NCBI GenBank assembly: GCA_028336925.1
Contig: JAOKVV010000004.1
Span: 1-64,000 of the forward strand
DNA from: Vicingaceae bacterium
Lineage (GTDB): Bacteria; Bacteroidota; Bacteroidia; Flavobacteriales_E; Vicingaceae
Length of the DNA: 64,000 nucleotides
Direction: 5' to 3'
Position 1 is the first letter of the stretch. Every line of letters starts with the position of its first letter. Shown piece by piece: positions 41,625-49,517 of this stretch. A program made the position numbers and the translations under genes. The notes below the pieces were generated by a model. That model saw only the letters and a list, made by a program, of their open reading frames with translations. It made no database searches and was not told the DNA's origin.

Positions 41625-42170
41625 ATGTTCGCCATTTTTGGAAAAAAGAGATTAAATGAGAATAAGCTGAGTAACATTGCAGTGAATTCTATTCTTGACA
41701 CGGTAGACCAAGGCTTTCCTGAAGTAGCTGAAATCATTAAAAACTCACCTGAGCTAATAGCAGAAGTTGAAATAAACGACTCGCATCAAGATGTATTCTT
41801 GCTTATTATCATCGCTGCGAATCTTCAAATTTTACCCCAACATTTAGAATCACACCAAGATAGCCGAGTAACCAATAAAATAATTGAAAAATTGGCTCTT
41901 GTATTTGATGTAGACCCAAATGAATTTGAACGAGTTATTAATGAGTATAAGAGTTTTTTAAAGAAAGTAAACCACCCGTCAAACAACACACTATACTCTA
42001 TGAGCAAAGGCGTCTTTCATAAGTTTGGCTTAGCTGATTTTCAAGAGGAATATTTCAGGAATATGAAAGCTCCAAACCCTCTTTTCTTAAAAAGACTAGA
42101 CGAAGTGATGCCCATCTTCTTGTTTGATTGGAAAAAAATTACTGATAAATACCAATTAGTAGAAAAGTAA
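41625..42170 (+). CDS. Hypothetical cytoplasmic protein
   Basis: The product is 181 aa and I do not recognise it. It has no signal peptide and no membrane helix; it appears mostly helical and mildly acidic. Visible segments are AVNSILDTVDQGFPEVAEII, VFLLIIIAANLQILPQHLES, LVFDVDPNEFERVINEYKSF and MSKGVFHKFGLADFQEEYFR. Coding is supported by length, codon use like the neighbours and a -7 element at 41535-41542. It stands alone between divergent mscL and convergent lhgO. No function is proposed. Confidence 0.7.
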   Translation: MFAIFGKKRLNENKLSNIAVNSILDTVDQGFPEVAEIIKNSPELIAEVEINDSHQDVFLLIIIAANLQILPQHLESHQDSRVTNKIIEKLALVFDVDPNEFERVINEYKSFLKKVNHPSNNTLYSMSKGVFHKFGLADFQEEYFRNMKAPNPLFLKRLDEVMPIFLFDWKKITDKYQLVEK

Positions 42171-42234
42171 CTAGTCGCGGCTGCTTAACTCCAAGTTGAC
42201 TTGTATTTTACTCGTTAATCAAAAAATCGAAGAA

Positions 42235-43458
42235 TTAATTTAATCCAAATTGTTTTTCTGCCATTTCAGTTATATCCATACCAATAGCCATGCAAGCGGT
42301 GGCTGCAGGGGAAGGAGCGTTCAACACGTGTATTGCATTGTCTTTATACTCAATTTTAAAGTCGTCAATCATTTCTCCATCAGGACCTAGTGCCATTGCC
42401 CTCACTCCTGCTCTTCCTGGAACTAAATCTTCCATAGTAAGTGATGGGATTAATTTTTGTAGGGTTTTCAGGAAAAGCGCTTTTGAGAATGCTCTTCGAT
42501 ATTCATCTAAACCGAACTTCCAATGCTTGGCAAATAACTTCCAAGTCCCAATATAAGTTAGCGCATCAGCCGTATCTTTCAAATCGAAATCGGTTTTAGC
42601 ATACCCCTCTCGCTTAAAAGTAAAAACGGCATTTGGACCACATTCTACTCCACCTTCAATCATTCTTGTAAAATGAACGCCCAAAAATGGGAAGGCTGGA
42701 TTAGGTACCGGATATATTAAGTTTTTAACCTTATGCATCCCTTGCTCAGACAAATCATAATAATCCCCTCTAAAGCCTACTATCTGTAAATCTAAATCAA
42801 CATTATCTTTCTTCGCCAATCTGTCTGCTTGTAGACCTCCACAATAAATGGTGTGCTTTGCTTTATAAACTCCTTTTGATGTAGTTACAGTTGTCATTCC
42901 ACCTTCGTGTTCTGCCTGCTTAAACTCCTCTCCTAAAAGCACACTAGATCCTGATTGCTGAGCTAAAGCTACTTCAGCTAAACGATTTGTAGCTCCTACA
43001 AAGTCTATAATACCTGTGCAAGGCACATGAATACCTGCAACTCCTTCGCAAAATGGCTCTAAATCTTTTATTTCAGCGCTGTTAATTCTTACGATTCCTT
43101 CGATTTCATTCTTTAAACCTGTATTGTAAATTTTATCTAAAAAAGGCATTTCTGTTTCGTCAGTGGCAACTACTACCTTACCACAAACATCATGATGTAC
43201 ATTAAATTCTTTAGAAAAACGAACCAACTCGTGGCGTCCCTTAACACAATTTACTGCCTTTTTAGAACCAGGCTTATAGTATAAACCTGAATGAATTACT
43301 CCAGAATTATGACCAGTTTGATGACCGGCTAATCGATCTTCTTTTTCAATGAGTAAGATTTGCAGATTGGGGTATTTTCTTTGTAACTGATACAAAGTTG
43401 CTGCTCCTACTATTCCTCCGCCTATGATGGCTATATCGTAAATTTTCTCGTTGCTCAA
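42235..43458 (-). CDS. lhgO: L-2-hydroxyglutarate oxidase
   Basis: The product is 407 aa, a DAO-family flavoprotein. The FAD motif is IAIIGGGIVGAATLYQLQRK (residues about 9-28), followed by GHQTGHNSGVIHSGLYYKPG and NCVKGRHELVRF, which mark the LhgO/L2HGDH group. GRAGVRAMALGPDGEMIDDF is the C-terminal family block. It oxidises L-2-hydroxyglutarate to 2-oxoglutarate, passing electrons to the quinone pool or oxygen. It follows the UMF1-type transporter by 46 bases and dnaX beyond, so the three probably form one transcript. Confidence 0.93.
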   Translation of the reverse strand: MSNEKIYDIAIIGGGIVGAATLYQLQRKYPNLQILLIEKEDRLAGHQTGHNSGVIHSGLYYKPGSKKAVNCVKGRHELVRFSKEFNVHHDVCGKVVVATDETEMPFLDKIYNTGLKNEIEGIVRINSAEIKDLEPFCEGVAGIHVPCTGIIDFVGATNRLAEVALAQQSGSSVLLGEEFKQAEHEGGMTTVTTSKGVYKAKHTIYCGGLQADRLAKKDNVDLDLQIVGFRGDYYDLSEQGMHKVKNLIYPVPNPAFPFLGVHFTRMIEGGVECGPNAVFTFKREGYAKTDFDLKDTADALTYIGTWKLFAKHWKFGLDEYRRAFSKALFLKTLQKLIPSLTMEDLVPGRAGVRAMALGPDGEMIDDFKIEYKDNAIHVLNAPSPAATACMAIGMDITEMAEKQFGLN

Positions 43459-43504
43459 TGTGTTCTATTTTGAATCCCAAAATTAGGACTCTAATGTTTA
43501 AATT

Positions 43505-44797
43505 CTAAACCGCTTGAATATTTTTTTGTTTTGGAACTCTCAATAATAAAAAGACGCCAATTATAAAATAAGCACCCAATGCAAAAATCGAGTTGCGCAT
43601 TCCTCCTGTCATCCATTCAATAAGCCCAAAAGAGAATGTACCTATAACAATTCCAACTTTTTCTAGTACATCATAAAAGCTAAAATAGGATGCATGGTCT
43701 TTTGTTTCAGGCAGCAATTTTGCATAAGTAGATCGTGATAGTGATTGAATGCCGCCCATTACAAAACCAACTATAGCTGCAATAATGTAAAACTCCATTG
43801 GCAAATGGATAAAATAAGCTCCTACGCAAACACCTACCCAAATAACTAACGACACCATCAAAGCTTTTAAATTTCCAACTTTTCGGGATAGAAAAGAGAA
43901 AAAATATGACCCGCCTATAGCGATAAACTGTATAATTAGTACTGACACGATTAAACCCGTTTTAGCAGCACCATCAGCTCCCCAATTAATTTCTTTTGCT
44001 GCAAACAAAGTTGCCATAAGCATCACTGTTTGCACTCCCATACTGTAAACAAAAAATGCCGCCAAGTATCTGCTGATTGAAGTTTGTTGCTTGATTTCAT
44101 TGGCTACCTTTTTAAGTTCTCTCCAACCTCTCCATATTAAATGATCTTCTTTTTCAGGAGGTGTTCCCACATGCTTGGGCAAACGCGCATAGGTAATCTG
44201 ACTAAACCCTATCCACCAAATAGCAACCGAAACAAATGCATACTTAGCAGGCATACCAAACACCATTATCCCAACCAAATTACCAATTAACAATATAGAA
44301 CTACCCAAATAGCCTAAAGAATAACCTTTTGCAGAGATCCAATCATGGTCCTTTGGATCAGCAATAATGGGCAAATAAGAATTATAGAAAACAATGCTGC
44401 CCCAAAAACCAACACTTGCGGTCATTACCGGTAACATACTCCACTCTAAATTATTTACATCAAAGAAAAAAAGTGAAGCACAAGAAATTGCCCCCAAATA
44501 GCAAAAGAATTTTAAAAATGCTTTTTTGTTATCGATATAATCAGCAACACCAGATAAAATTGGTGAGATAAAAGCTACTATCAAAAAAGCCATAGCACTT
44601 ACGTAAGCATACAGCTCTGTGTTCTTAAATTGGTATCCCAAAAAAGTAACCAAATCAGAAGTTCCGTCGGGAGTAGTTGTGGTGGTAACCGCTTCGTAAA
44701 ACATCGGAAATATAGCCGTTGTAATTACTAATGGATAAGCTGAATTGGCCCAATCATAAAAGGCCCAAGCATTAATTATTCTTTTATCTCCTTTCAT
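43505..44797 (-). CDS. MFS transporter of the UMF1/Atg22-like family
   Basis: The product is 430 aa with about twelve membrane helices. The opening INAWAFYDWANSAYPLVITT is diagnostic for the UMF1/Atg22-like branch. VADYIDNKKAFLKFFCYLGA and GGIQSLSRSTYAKLLPETKD are further family blocks. Atg22 exports amino acids from yeast vacuoles; bacterial substrates are not established. It begins 22 bases after dnaX and is followed by lhgO after 46 bases, so cotranscription is likely without an obvious functional link. Confidence 0.9.
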   Translation of the reverse strand: MKGDKRIINAWAFYDWANSAYPLVITTAIFPMFYEAVTTTTTPDGTSDLVTFLGYQFKNTELYAYVSAMAFLIVAFISPILSGVADYIDNKKAFLKFFCYLGAISCASLFFFDVNNLEWSMLPVMTASVGFWGSIVFYNSYLPIIADPKDHDWISAKGYSLGYLGSSILLIGNLVGIMVFGMPAKYAFVSVAIWWIGFSQITYARLPKHVGTPPEKEDHLIWRGWRELKKVANEIKQQTSISRYLAAFFVYSMGVQTVMLMATLFAAKEINWGADGAAKTGLIVSVLIIQFIAIGGSYFFSFLSRKVGNLKALMVSLVIWVGVCVGAYFIHLPMEFYIIAAIVGFVMGGIQSLSRSTYAKLLPETKDHASYFSFYDVLEKVGIVIGTFSFGLIEWMTGGMRNSIFALGAYFIIGVFLLLRVPKQKNIQAV

Positions 44798-44819
44798 AAT
44801 GGTCTATTTACTTTGGCAC

Positions 44820-46643
44820 TTAGATAAAATCTAAATCCAATTTCTTTTTCAAATCTAACAAATTAGGATTACGATCAATCATTTTCTGAAACTTTTCAGC
44901 ATCTGTATAAGCCTTTCGTTCAGTTAAATCTCTATTGATAGAAACCACAATAGTTACTTCTGAATTTTTTAAACGTTGACGCATCATCTCATGCATATCA
45001 GGTCTAAAAATCATTACTTCCTCTTCTTGACTTTTATTTTCAACTAGCATCTGCAACAAATTACCTTCTCGCTTAGGCATTCTCTCTCGCATTGCAGAAG
45101 TAACTAGTGAGCTACCTTCCTTTCCTTCTTTCTCTATTTCAGCCATCAATTCAGCCCAAACCGCCTTTAACTCTTCATCAGAAAATTCAGTAGACATTTT
45201 GGGGCCAGACGCCTTTTGCGCTTTCTCTTGAGATTCTTCAACTTTTGGCTTATCATTGAGCATAGCGCCCAACGAGGCCGAAACCGATGGAATTTTGCGT
45301 TTCCCTCCAAATTTAGTACCTATTTTAACCGGTGCAGGAGGAGCATTATGGGTATTGATAGGTTCTGTTGGAATTTGACTTTCCGGCGGAACAATTGAAT
45401 TATTTACTTTTAAAGGTGGAGCTACTGCGTTTTGAGGAGTTACAGATGTAGCTTGAGTAGAATTGCCACTAATTACTGATTTAGAGGGTTTTAAATTCTC
45501 AACTACTTTGAATCCATCATTTTTTTTTTGAACCGTAGTATCTAAACCACCGTTTGTAATCGAACAAAGCTGCATTAGGCAGAGCTCAATGAGCAGCCGT
45601 TGATTCTTGGCTGCTTTATACTGCAAGTCGGCTTGGTTTGCTAGCTGAATTGCCTGCATCAAAAAATGACCATCTGCCGCCTTAGACTGTTCTAGATATT
45701 TTTCTTTGATCGATGCCCCTACTTCGAGCAACTGAACTGTAATTGGATCTTTACTCACCATCAGGTTTCTCAAATGTTCGGCTAATCCGACAATAAAATT
45801 ATGCCCATCAAAACCTTTGTTTAATACATCGTTGTAGACCATTAAAACATCTGGAATTTTATTTCCAAGTAGCATTTCAGTTACTTTAAAATAATAGTCG
45901 TAATCAAGAATGTTTAAATTATCAATCACATGGGCATAGGTCATGTTGCTCCCGGAAAAAGAAACAATTTGATCAAACATAGACAAAGCATCTCTCAATG
46001 CTCCATCTGCTTTTTGAGCAATAATATGCAACGCATCTTGCTCGGCCTTTATCTCTTCTTTTTCAGCAATACTGCCCAAATGATGTGCAATATCTTCTAC
46101 CTGAATTCGATTAAAATCAAATATTTGACAACGGGAAAGGATTGTTGGAATAATTTTATGTTTCTCAGTAGTTGCTAAAATAAAAATAGCATGCTTTGGA
46201 GGCTCCTCTAATGTTTTTAGAAACGCATTAAATGCAGAGGTTGAAAGCATGTGAACCTCATCAATGATGTAAACACGATGAGATCCCAACTGCGGAGCAA
46301 AACGAACTTGATCTACTAAATTTCTAATATCGTCAACCGAGTTATTGGAAGCCGCATCAAGCTCATAAACGTTTAGAGATTGCCCCTCGTTGAATGACTT
46401 GCAAGACTCGCACTTATCGCAAGCTTCTGTAGATGCTGTTCTATCAAAACAATTGATGGTTTTCGCCAAAATACGCGCACAAGTAGTTTTTCCAACTCCT
46501 CGTGGCCCACAAAACAAAAATGCTTGGGCCAGATGACCTGTTTTTATTGCATTTTTTAAAGTATTGGTAATGGACTGTTGACCAACCACTGTATCAAAAG
46601 TAGCCGGTCTATATTTACGTGCTGAAACAACAAAATTCTCCAT
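44820..46643 (-). CDS. dnaX: DNA polymerase III subunits tau/gamma
   Basis: The product is 607 aa. The clamp-loader ATPase domain has the Walker A FCGPRGVGKTTCARIL (about 45), a zinc module (CFDRTASTEACDKCESC), Walker B VYIIDEVHMLS and the sensor region FILATTEKHKIIPTILSRCQ. Domains II-III end near residue 365. A Pro/Ser/Thr-rich linker and a tau-like C-terminal part (EELKAVWAELMAEIEKEGKE, VEFRPDM-type region) follow. At 45520-45529 the coding strand has ten consecutive A (codons CAA AAA AAA AAT, residues 372-375). A -1 shift or one extra A gives an immediate TGA, so a gamma-like product of about 375 residues is predicted. Confidence 0.95.
   Translation of the reverse strand: MENFVVSARKYRPATFDTVVGQQSITNTLKNAIKTGHLAQAFLFCGPRGVGKTTCARILAKTINCFDRTASTEACDKCESCKSFNEGQSLNVYELDAASNNSVDDIRNLVDQVRFAPQLGSHRVYIIDEVHMLSTSAFNAFLKTLEEPPKHAIFILATTEKHKIIPTILSRCQIFDFNRIQVEDIAHHLGSIAEKEEIKAEQDALHIIAQKADGALRDALSMFDQIVSFSGSNMTYAHVIDNLNILDYDYYFKVTEMLLGNKIPDVLMVYNDVLNKGFDGHNFIVGLAEHLRNLMVSKDPITVQLLEVGASIKEKYLEQSKAADGHFLMQAIQLANQADLQYKAAKNQRLLIELCLMQLCSITNGGLDTTVQKKNDGFKVVENLKPSKSVISGNSTQATSVTPQNAVAPPLKVNNSIVPPESQIPTEPINTHNAPPAPVKIGTKFGGKRKIPSVSASLGAMLNDKPKVEESQEKAQKASGPKMSTEFSDEELKAVWAELMAEIEKEGKEGSSLVTSAMRERMPKREGNLLQMLVENKSQEEEVMIFRPDMHEMMRQRLKNSEVTIVVSINRDLTERKAYTDAEKFQKMIDRNPNLLDLKKKLDLDFI
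45520..45529 (-). promoter_or_regulatory. A10 slippery tract in dnaX (candidate gamma frameshift or slippage site)
   Basis: Ten A lie on the coding strand at the end of the clamp-loader core. The zero frame reads CAA AAA AAA AAT GAT. The -1 frame, or transcripts with one added A, reads AAA TGA and stops. This resembles the logic of the E. coli (ribosomal) and Thermus (transcriptional) dnaX sites. No clear downstream stem-loop was seen. Confidence 0.55.
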
Positions 46644-46670
46644 TCAATCCTTCTTCTGTATTTGGAAAAA

Positions 46671-46678
46671 CAAATATA
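46671..46678 (-). promoter_or_regulatory. Candidate -7 element of dnaX
   Basis: The minus strand reads TATATTTG, a full match to TAnnTTTG, 28 bases from the dnaX ATG. No TTTG is present at the -33 distance. Confidence 0.6.
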
Positions 46679-46749
46679 TCATTATTCTTTTTTGGGTGGG
46701 TAGGTTGTTGAAAAGTTATAGAAGGAAATATTATAAAAGCCGGGGGCAT

Positions 46750-46791
46750 CTTTCCATTTGAGACGGGATGCATCGCGTCTCAGAAGGAAAG
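46750..46791. repeat. 42-base near-perfect palindrome
   Basis: The centre GAGACG-G-GATGCATC-G-CGTCTC (46760-46781) is a palindrome but for one G-G pair. Outer arms CTTTCC (46750-46755) and GGAAAG (46786-46791) are placed symmetrically. It lies between dnaX and the NamZ-like gene in a 292-base spacer with no credible gene. Confidence 0.75.
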
Positions 46792-46935
46792 CGAATATTA
46801 TCATTAAAAAACCACCCTAAAGTTGGCTTTTCTCTTTTCTTATTTAACGAGCTGCAAGTATTATGGATAATTACACACGGACTAAAAGTCTGCAGAAACG
46901 AAGTATAACGAACTCCATTTAAGCCCATTGTCTCT

Positions 46936-48177
46936 CTAAAAATCCCCATACAACAAATACTTACTCCTTACAACTTTTTGAAAGCGACTCAAATCGGCTT
47001 GCCAAGTAGCTCGAATTTCTTCGGCAGTCATTCCTGCCTCTATTTGGTGTTGCAGTTGTTTGGTTCCTGCCAATAATGCAAAAAAATTGGTGAAAAACTC
47101 ACTCTTATTCGGATAGAAATTAAAGGCATCAATTAAATACTGCAAATCCAATTGTCCGTTGTTTTTTAGCTCCAAAGATCGGGCAGAAAGCTCTCTACCG
47201 AAACACAATTCTCCATTTAACTTGGGCTCTTTAGCCCCAAACATAGGCTTAGGCGTGAAGGCATAGGAATATAATCCAAAAGACGGATGCCCAAATAACT
47301 GAAATGGTTTCTCTGTGCCTCTTCCCACAGAAACTGGCGTGCCTTCAAAAAAGCATAAAGAAGGATATAGATAAATAGAATTCATATTCGGTAAGTTAGG
47401 AGAAGGCTTTTCAGGCAACTCATACCGCATTGTATGATCGTAAGCAGTCATTTTTACGACGTTCAAATCGCATTGAATTCCATTTTCTAGCCATTTTTCA
47501 CCGTTAATCATTGAAGCATATTCACCCATCGTCATTCCATGAACTACAGGAACAGGGTGTAAGCCAACGAAAGAGGTAAATTCTTTTTCCAATATTGGGC
47601 CATCAATATAATATCCATTCGGGTTTGGCCGATCCAACACAATCAACGGAATATTATTCTCAGCACACGCCTCCATTACATAATGAAGCGTAGAAATATA
47701 AGTGTAAAATCGTGCACCTACATCCTGAAGGTCAAACACCATCACCTCAACGCCTGAAAGCATGTCTTTAGATGGTTTCTTATCTTTTCCATACAATGAA
47801 AAAATCGGCAATCCAGTTTTTCCATCCAATGAAGAGCTTACTTTTTCACCTGCATCTGCATCGCCTCTAAAGCCGTGCTCGGGACTGAATAGCTTGATAA
47901 TTTCTACTTTCTTTGAAAGCAAAACATCTACTAAGTGGCTGCTCTTTATTAACGTAGCATGGTTACCAACTAATCCCACTTTTTTATTCGCTAATTGTGG
48001 TAAATAACTTGCTAAATTTTCAGCTCCTAAAGAAAATATAACCGAACTATTTTCAGAAGCTTTCACAACATCATTTTTACCTACATTAACCTCGTTATTA
48101 GCACATGCCACTTGTAAAAAAAGTAAACTATAGAAAAAAATCAGGTATAAAAATGGTCGTTTCTTAAATCGTTTCAT
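46936..48177 (-). CDS. DUF1343 / NamZ-like exo-beta-N-acetylmuramidase, lipoprotein
   Basis: The product is 413 aa. A lipoprotein signal (FLYLIFFYSLLFLQVACANN, lipobox LQVAC, Cys about 25) anchors it in the envelope. The DUF1343 domain shows KVGLVGNHATLIKSSHLVDV, LFSPEHGFRGDADAGE, DLQDVGARFYTYISTLHYVM and the LDRPNPNG motif. A characterised family member, NamZ of Bacillus, removes N-acetylmuramic acid from muropeptides, which suggests a role in peptidoglycan recycling here. It is divergent from the LolE-like gene with 32 bases between starts. Some members are annotated only as DUF1343, so the enzymatic role is inferred. Confidence 0.88.
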   Translation of the reverse strand: MKRFKKRPFLYLIFFYSLLFLQVACANNEVNVGKNDVVKASENSSVIFSLGAENLASYLPQLANKKVGLVGNHATLIKSSHLVDVLLSKKVEIIKLFSPEHGFRGDADAGEKVSSSLDGKTGLPIFSLYGKDKKPSKDMLSGVEVMVFDLQDVGARFYTYISTLHYVMEACAENNIPLIVLDRPNPNGYYIDGPILEKEFTSFVGLHPVPVVHGMTMGEYASMINGEKWLENGIQCDLNVVKMTAYDHTMRYELPEKPSPNLPNMNSIYLYPSLCFFEGTPVSVGRGTEKPFQLFGHPSFGLYSYAFTPKPMFGAKEPKLNGELCFGRELSARSLELKNNGQLDLQYLIDAFNFYPNKSEFFTNFFALLAGTKQLQHQIEAGMTAEEIRATWQADLSRFQKVVRSKYLLYGDF

Positions 48178-48185
48178 CTTATTAT

Positions 48186-48193
48186 TACATTTG
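48186..48193 (+). promoter_or_regulatory. -7 element of the LolE-like gene; supports its TTG start
   Basis: TACATTTG matches TAnnTTTG and ends 16 bases before the TTG at 48210. Transcription would begin about ten bases before that codon, leaving a very short leader. Confidence 0.6.
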
Positions 48194-48209
48194 TAGCAAA
48201 CACTTTCAA

Positions 48210-49433
48210 TTGAATTTCGAACTATTTACAGCCAGAAAAATCCTCAAAGGTAGCAACGAAGGTAATCGTTTTTCGGCACCTATTATACGTATTTCAATTT
48301 TAGCCATCGCTTTAGGTGTAGCTGTAATGATTATTGCTATGGCGATTGTAAATGGTTTTCAAACCGAAATTCGCAATAAAATTGTCGGATTTGGAGCACA
48401 CACTTCCATTACTTCTTACAATACCCAGAATCAACTTGACCCTAAACCAATTGACCGAAATCAAGATTTTCTGCCCAAAATTCAAAACCATGAAGCAGTC
48501 AATAACATTCAAGTATTTGCTTCGAAAGGTGGCATTATAAAAACTGAAAAAGACATTTATGGTGTAGTACTGAAAGGTGTAGGGAGCGATTATGACTGGT
48601 CTTTCTTTAATCAAAACCTTGTTGCTGGGCATAAAATCACTATATCTGATACCAATAGAAATGATAGTATCTTAATCTCTGAGTACATTGCAAACAAACT
48701 ATACTTAGCCGTTGGAGATGAAATTCGGATGTATTTTATACAAGAACCTCCTAGAGTTCGAAAATTCTCAATTGCAGGTATTTACAATACAGGTTTTGGT
48801 GAAATGGATGAACTGTATGTGATTGGAGACATTCAACACATCCAAAAATTAAATAATTGGTCTGATAACTTAGTAACAGGCTTTGAAGTTTCCGTAAATG
48901 ATTTCGAAAAGCTAGATGAAGTAGATGAGTTTATCTACCACAACATTGGATACAACTTCACCTCCACCAGCATTAAAACGGCCAGAGCTGATATATTTAA
49001 CTGGCTTGACTTGCAAGACATCAACGTTTTAGTCATTATTATACTTATGTTGCTCGTAGCGGGAATTAATATTATCTCGGCGCTTTTAATTATGGTTATT
49101 GAACGCACCAACATGATTGGAATTTTAAAAACCGTTGGGGCTAATAATTCAAGCATCCGTCGTATTTTCTTGTATAGCGCTACCTATCTAATAGGTGTTG
49201 GTCTATTTTGGGGTAACCTTATCGGGATTTCATTTTGTGTATTGCAACAGCAATTTCAATTTTTCAAATTGGATGAAGAAGCCTATTACATTGATCGTGT
49301 GCCAATCGAAATCAATGTGATAGAAATAATTGCACTCAACTTGGGAACATTAATAATAAGTGTGGCCATTTTGGTAATCCCCTCTTTAATCATTTCTAAA
49401 ATTACGCCAGCTAAAGCGATTAAGTTCGATTAA
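48210..49433 (+). CDS. ABC transporter permease, LolC/LolE-like (FtsX family)
   Basis: The product is 407 aa and starts at TTG. The residues from the first codon (NFELFTARKILKGSNEGNRF) are the normal family N-terminus, no in-frame ATG lies upstream, and a -7 element is just before it. The MacB/FtsX topology is present: one helix (IRISILAIALGVAVMIIAMA), a periplasmic domain of about 230 residues and three C-terminal helices (INVLVIIILMLLVAGINIIS onward), with MIGILKTVGANNSSIRRIF as the coupling segment. LolCDE hands lipoproteins to LolA, whose gene is at 267-914. The ATPase partner is not in the window, so the Lol assignment is likely but unproved. Confidence 0.85.
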   Translation: MNFELFTARKILKGSNEGNRFSAPIIRISILAIALGVAVMIIAMAIVNGFQTEIRNKIVGFGAHTSITSYNTQNQLDPKPIDRNQDFLPKIQNHEAVNNIQVFASKGGIIKTEKDIYGVVLKGVGSDYDWSFFNQNLVAGHKITISDTNRNDSILISEYIANKLYLAVGDEIRMYFIQEPPRVRKFSIAGIYNTGFGEMDELYVIGDIQHIQKLNNWSDNLVTGFEVSVNDFEKLDEVDEFIYHNIGYNFTSTSIKTARADIFNWLDLQDINVLVIIILMLLVAGINIISALLIMVIERTNMIGILKTVGANNSSIRRIFLYSATYLIGVGLFWGNLIGISFCVLQQQFQFFKLDEEAYYIDRVPIEINVIEIIALNLGTLIISVAILVIPSLIISKITPAKAIKFD

Positions 49434-49483
49434 TAAGGTTAAAAATAGCTTGAATTTCGCTTCTATTTGGGTTAATTAAATGA

Positions 49484-49491
49484 TACTTTTG
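49484..49491 (+). promoter_or_regulatory. Candidate -7 element of the cystathionine beta-synthase gene
   Basis: TACTTTTG matches TAnnTTTG and ends 26 bases before the ATG at 49518. A TTTG at 49466-49469 is too close (14 bases) to be a standard -33. Confidence 0.55.
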
Positions 49492-49517
49492 TAATCGGTA
49501 AAAACGAAAGAAAGATC

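Noticed and set aside
46731..46949. A 72-codon minus-strand frame after the NamZ-like gene
   Set aside because: It runs through the 42-base palindrome, has atypical composition and shows no recognisable protein features. The spacer is better described as non-coding.
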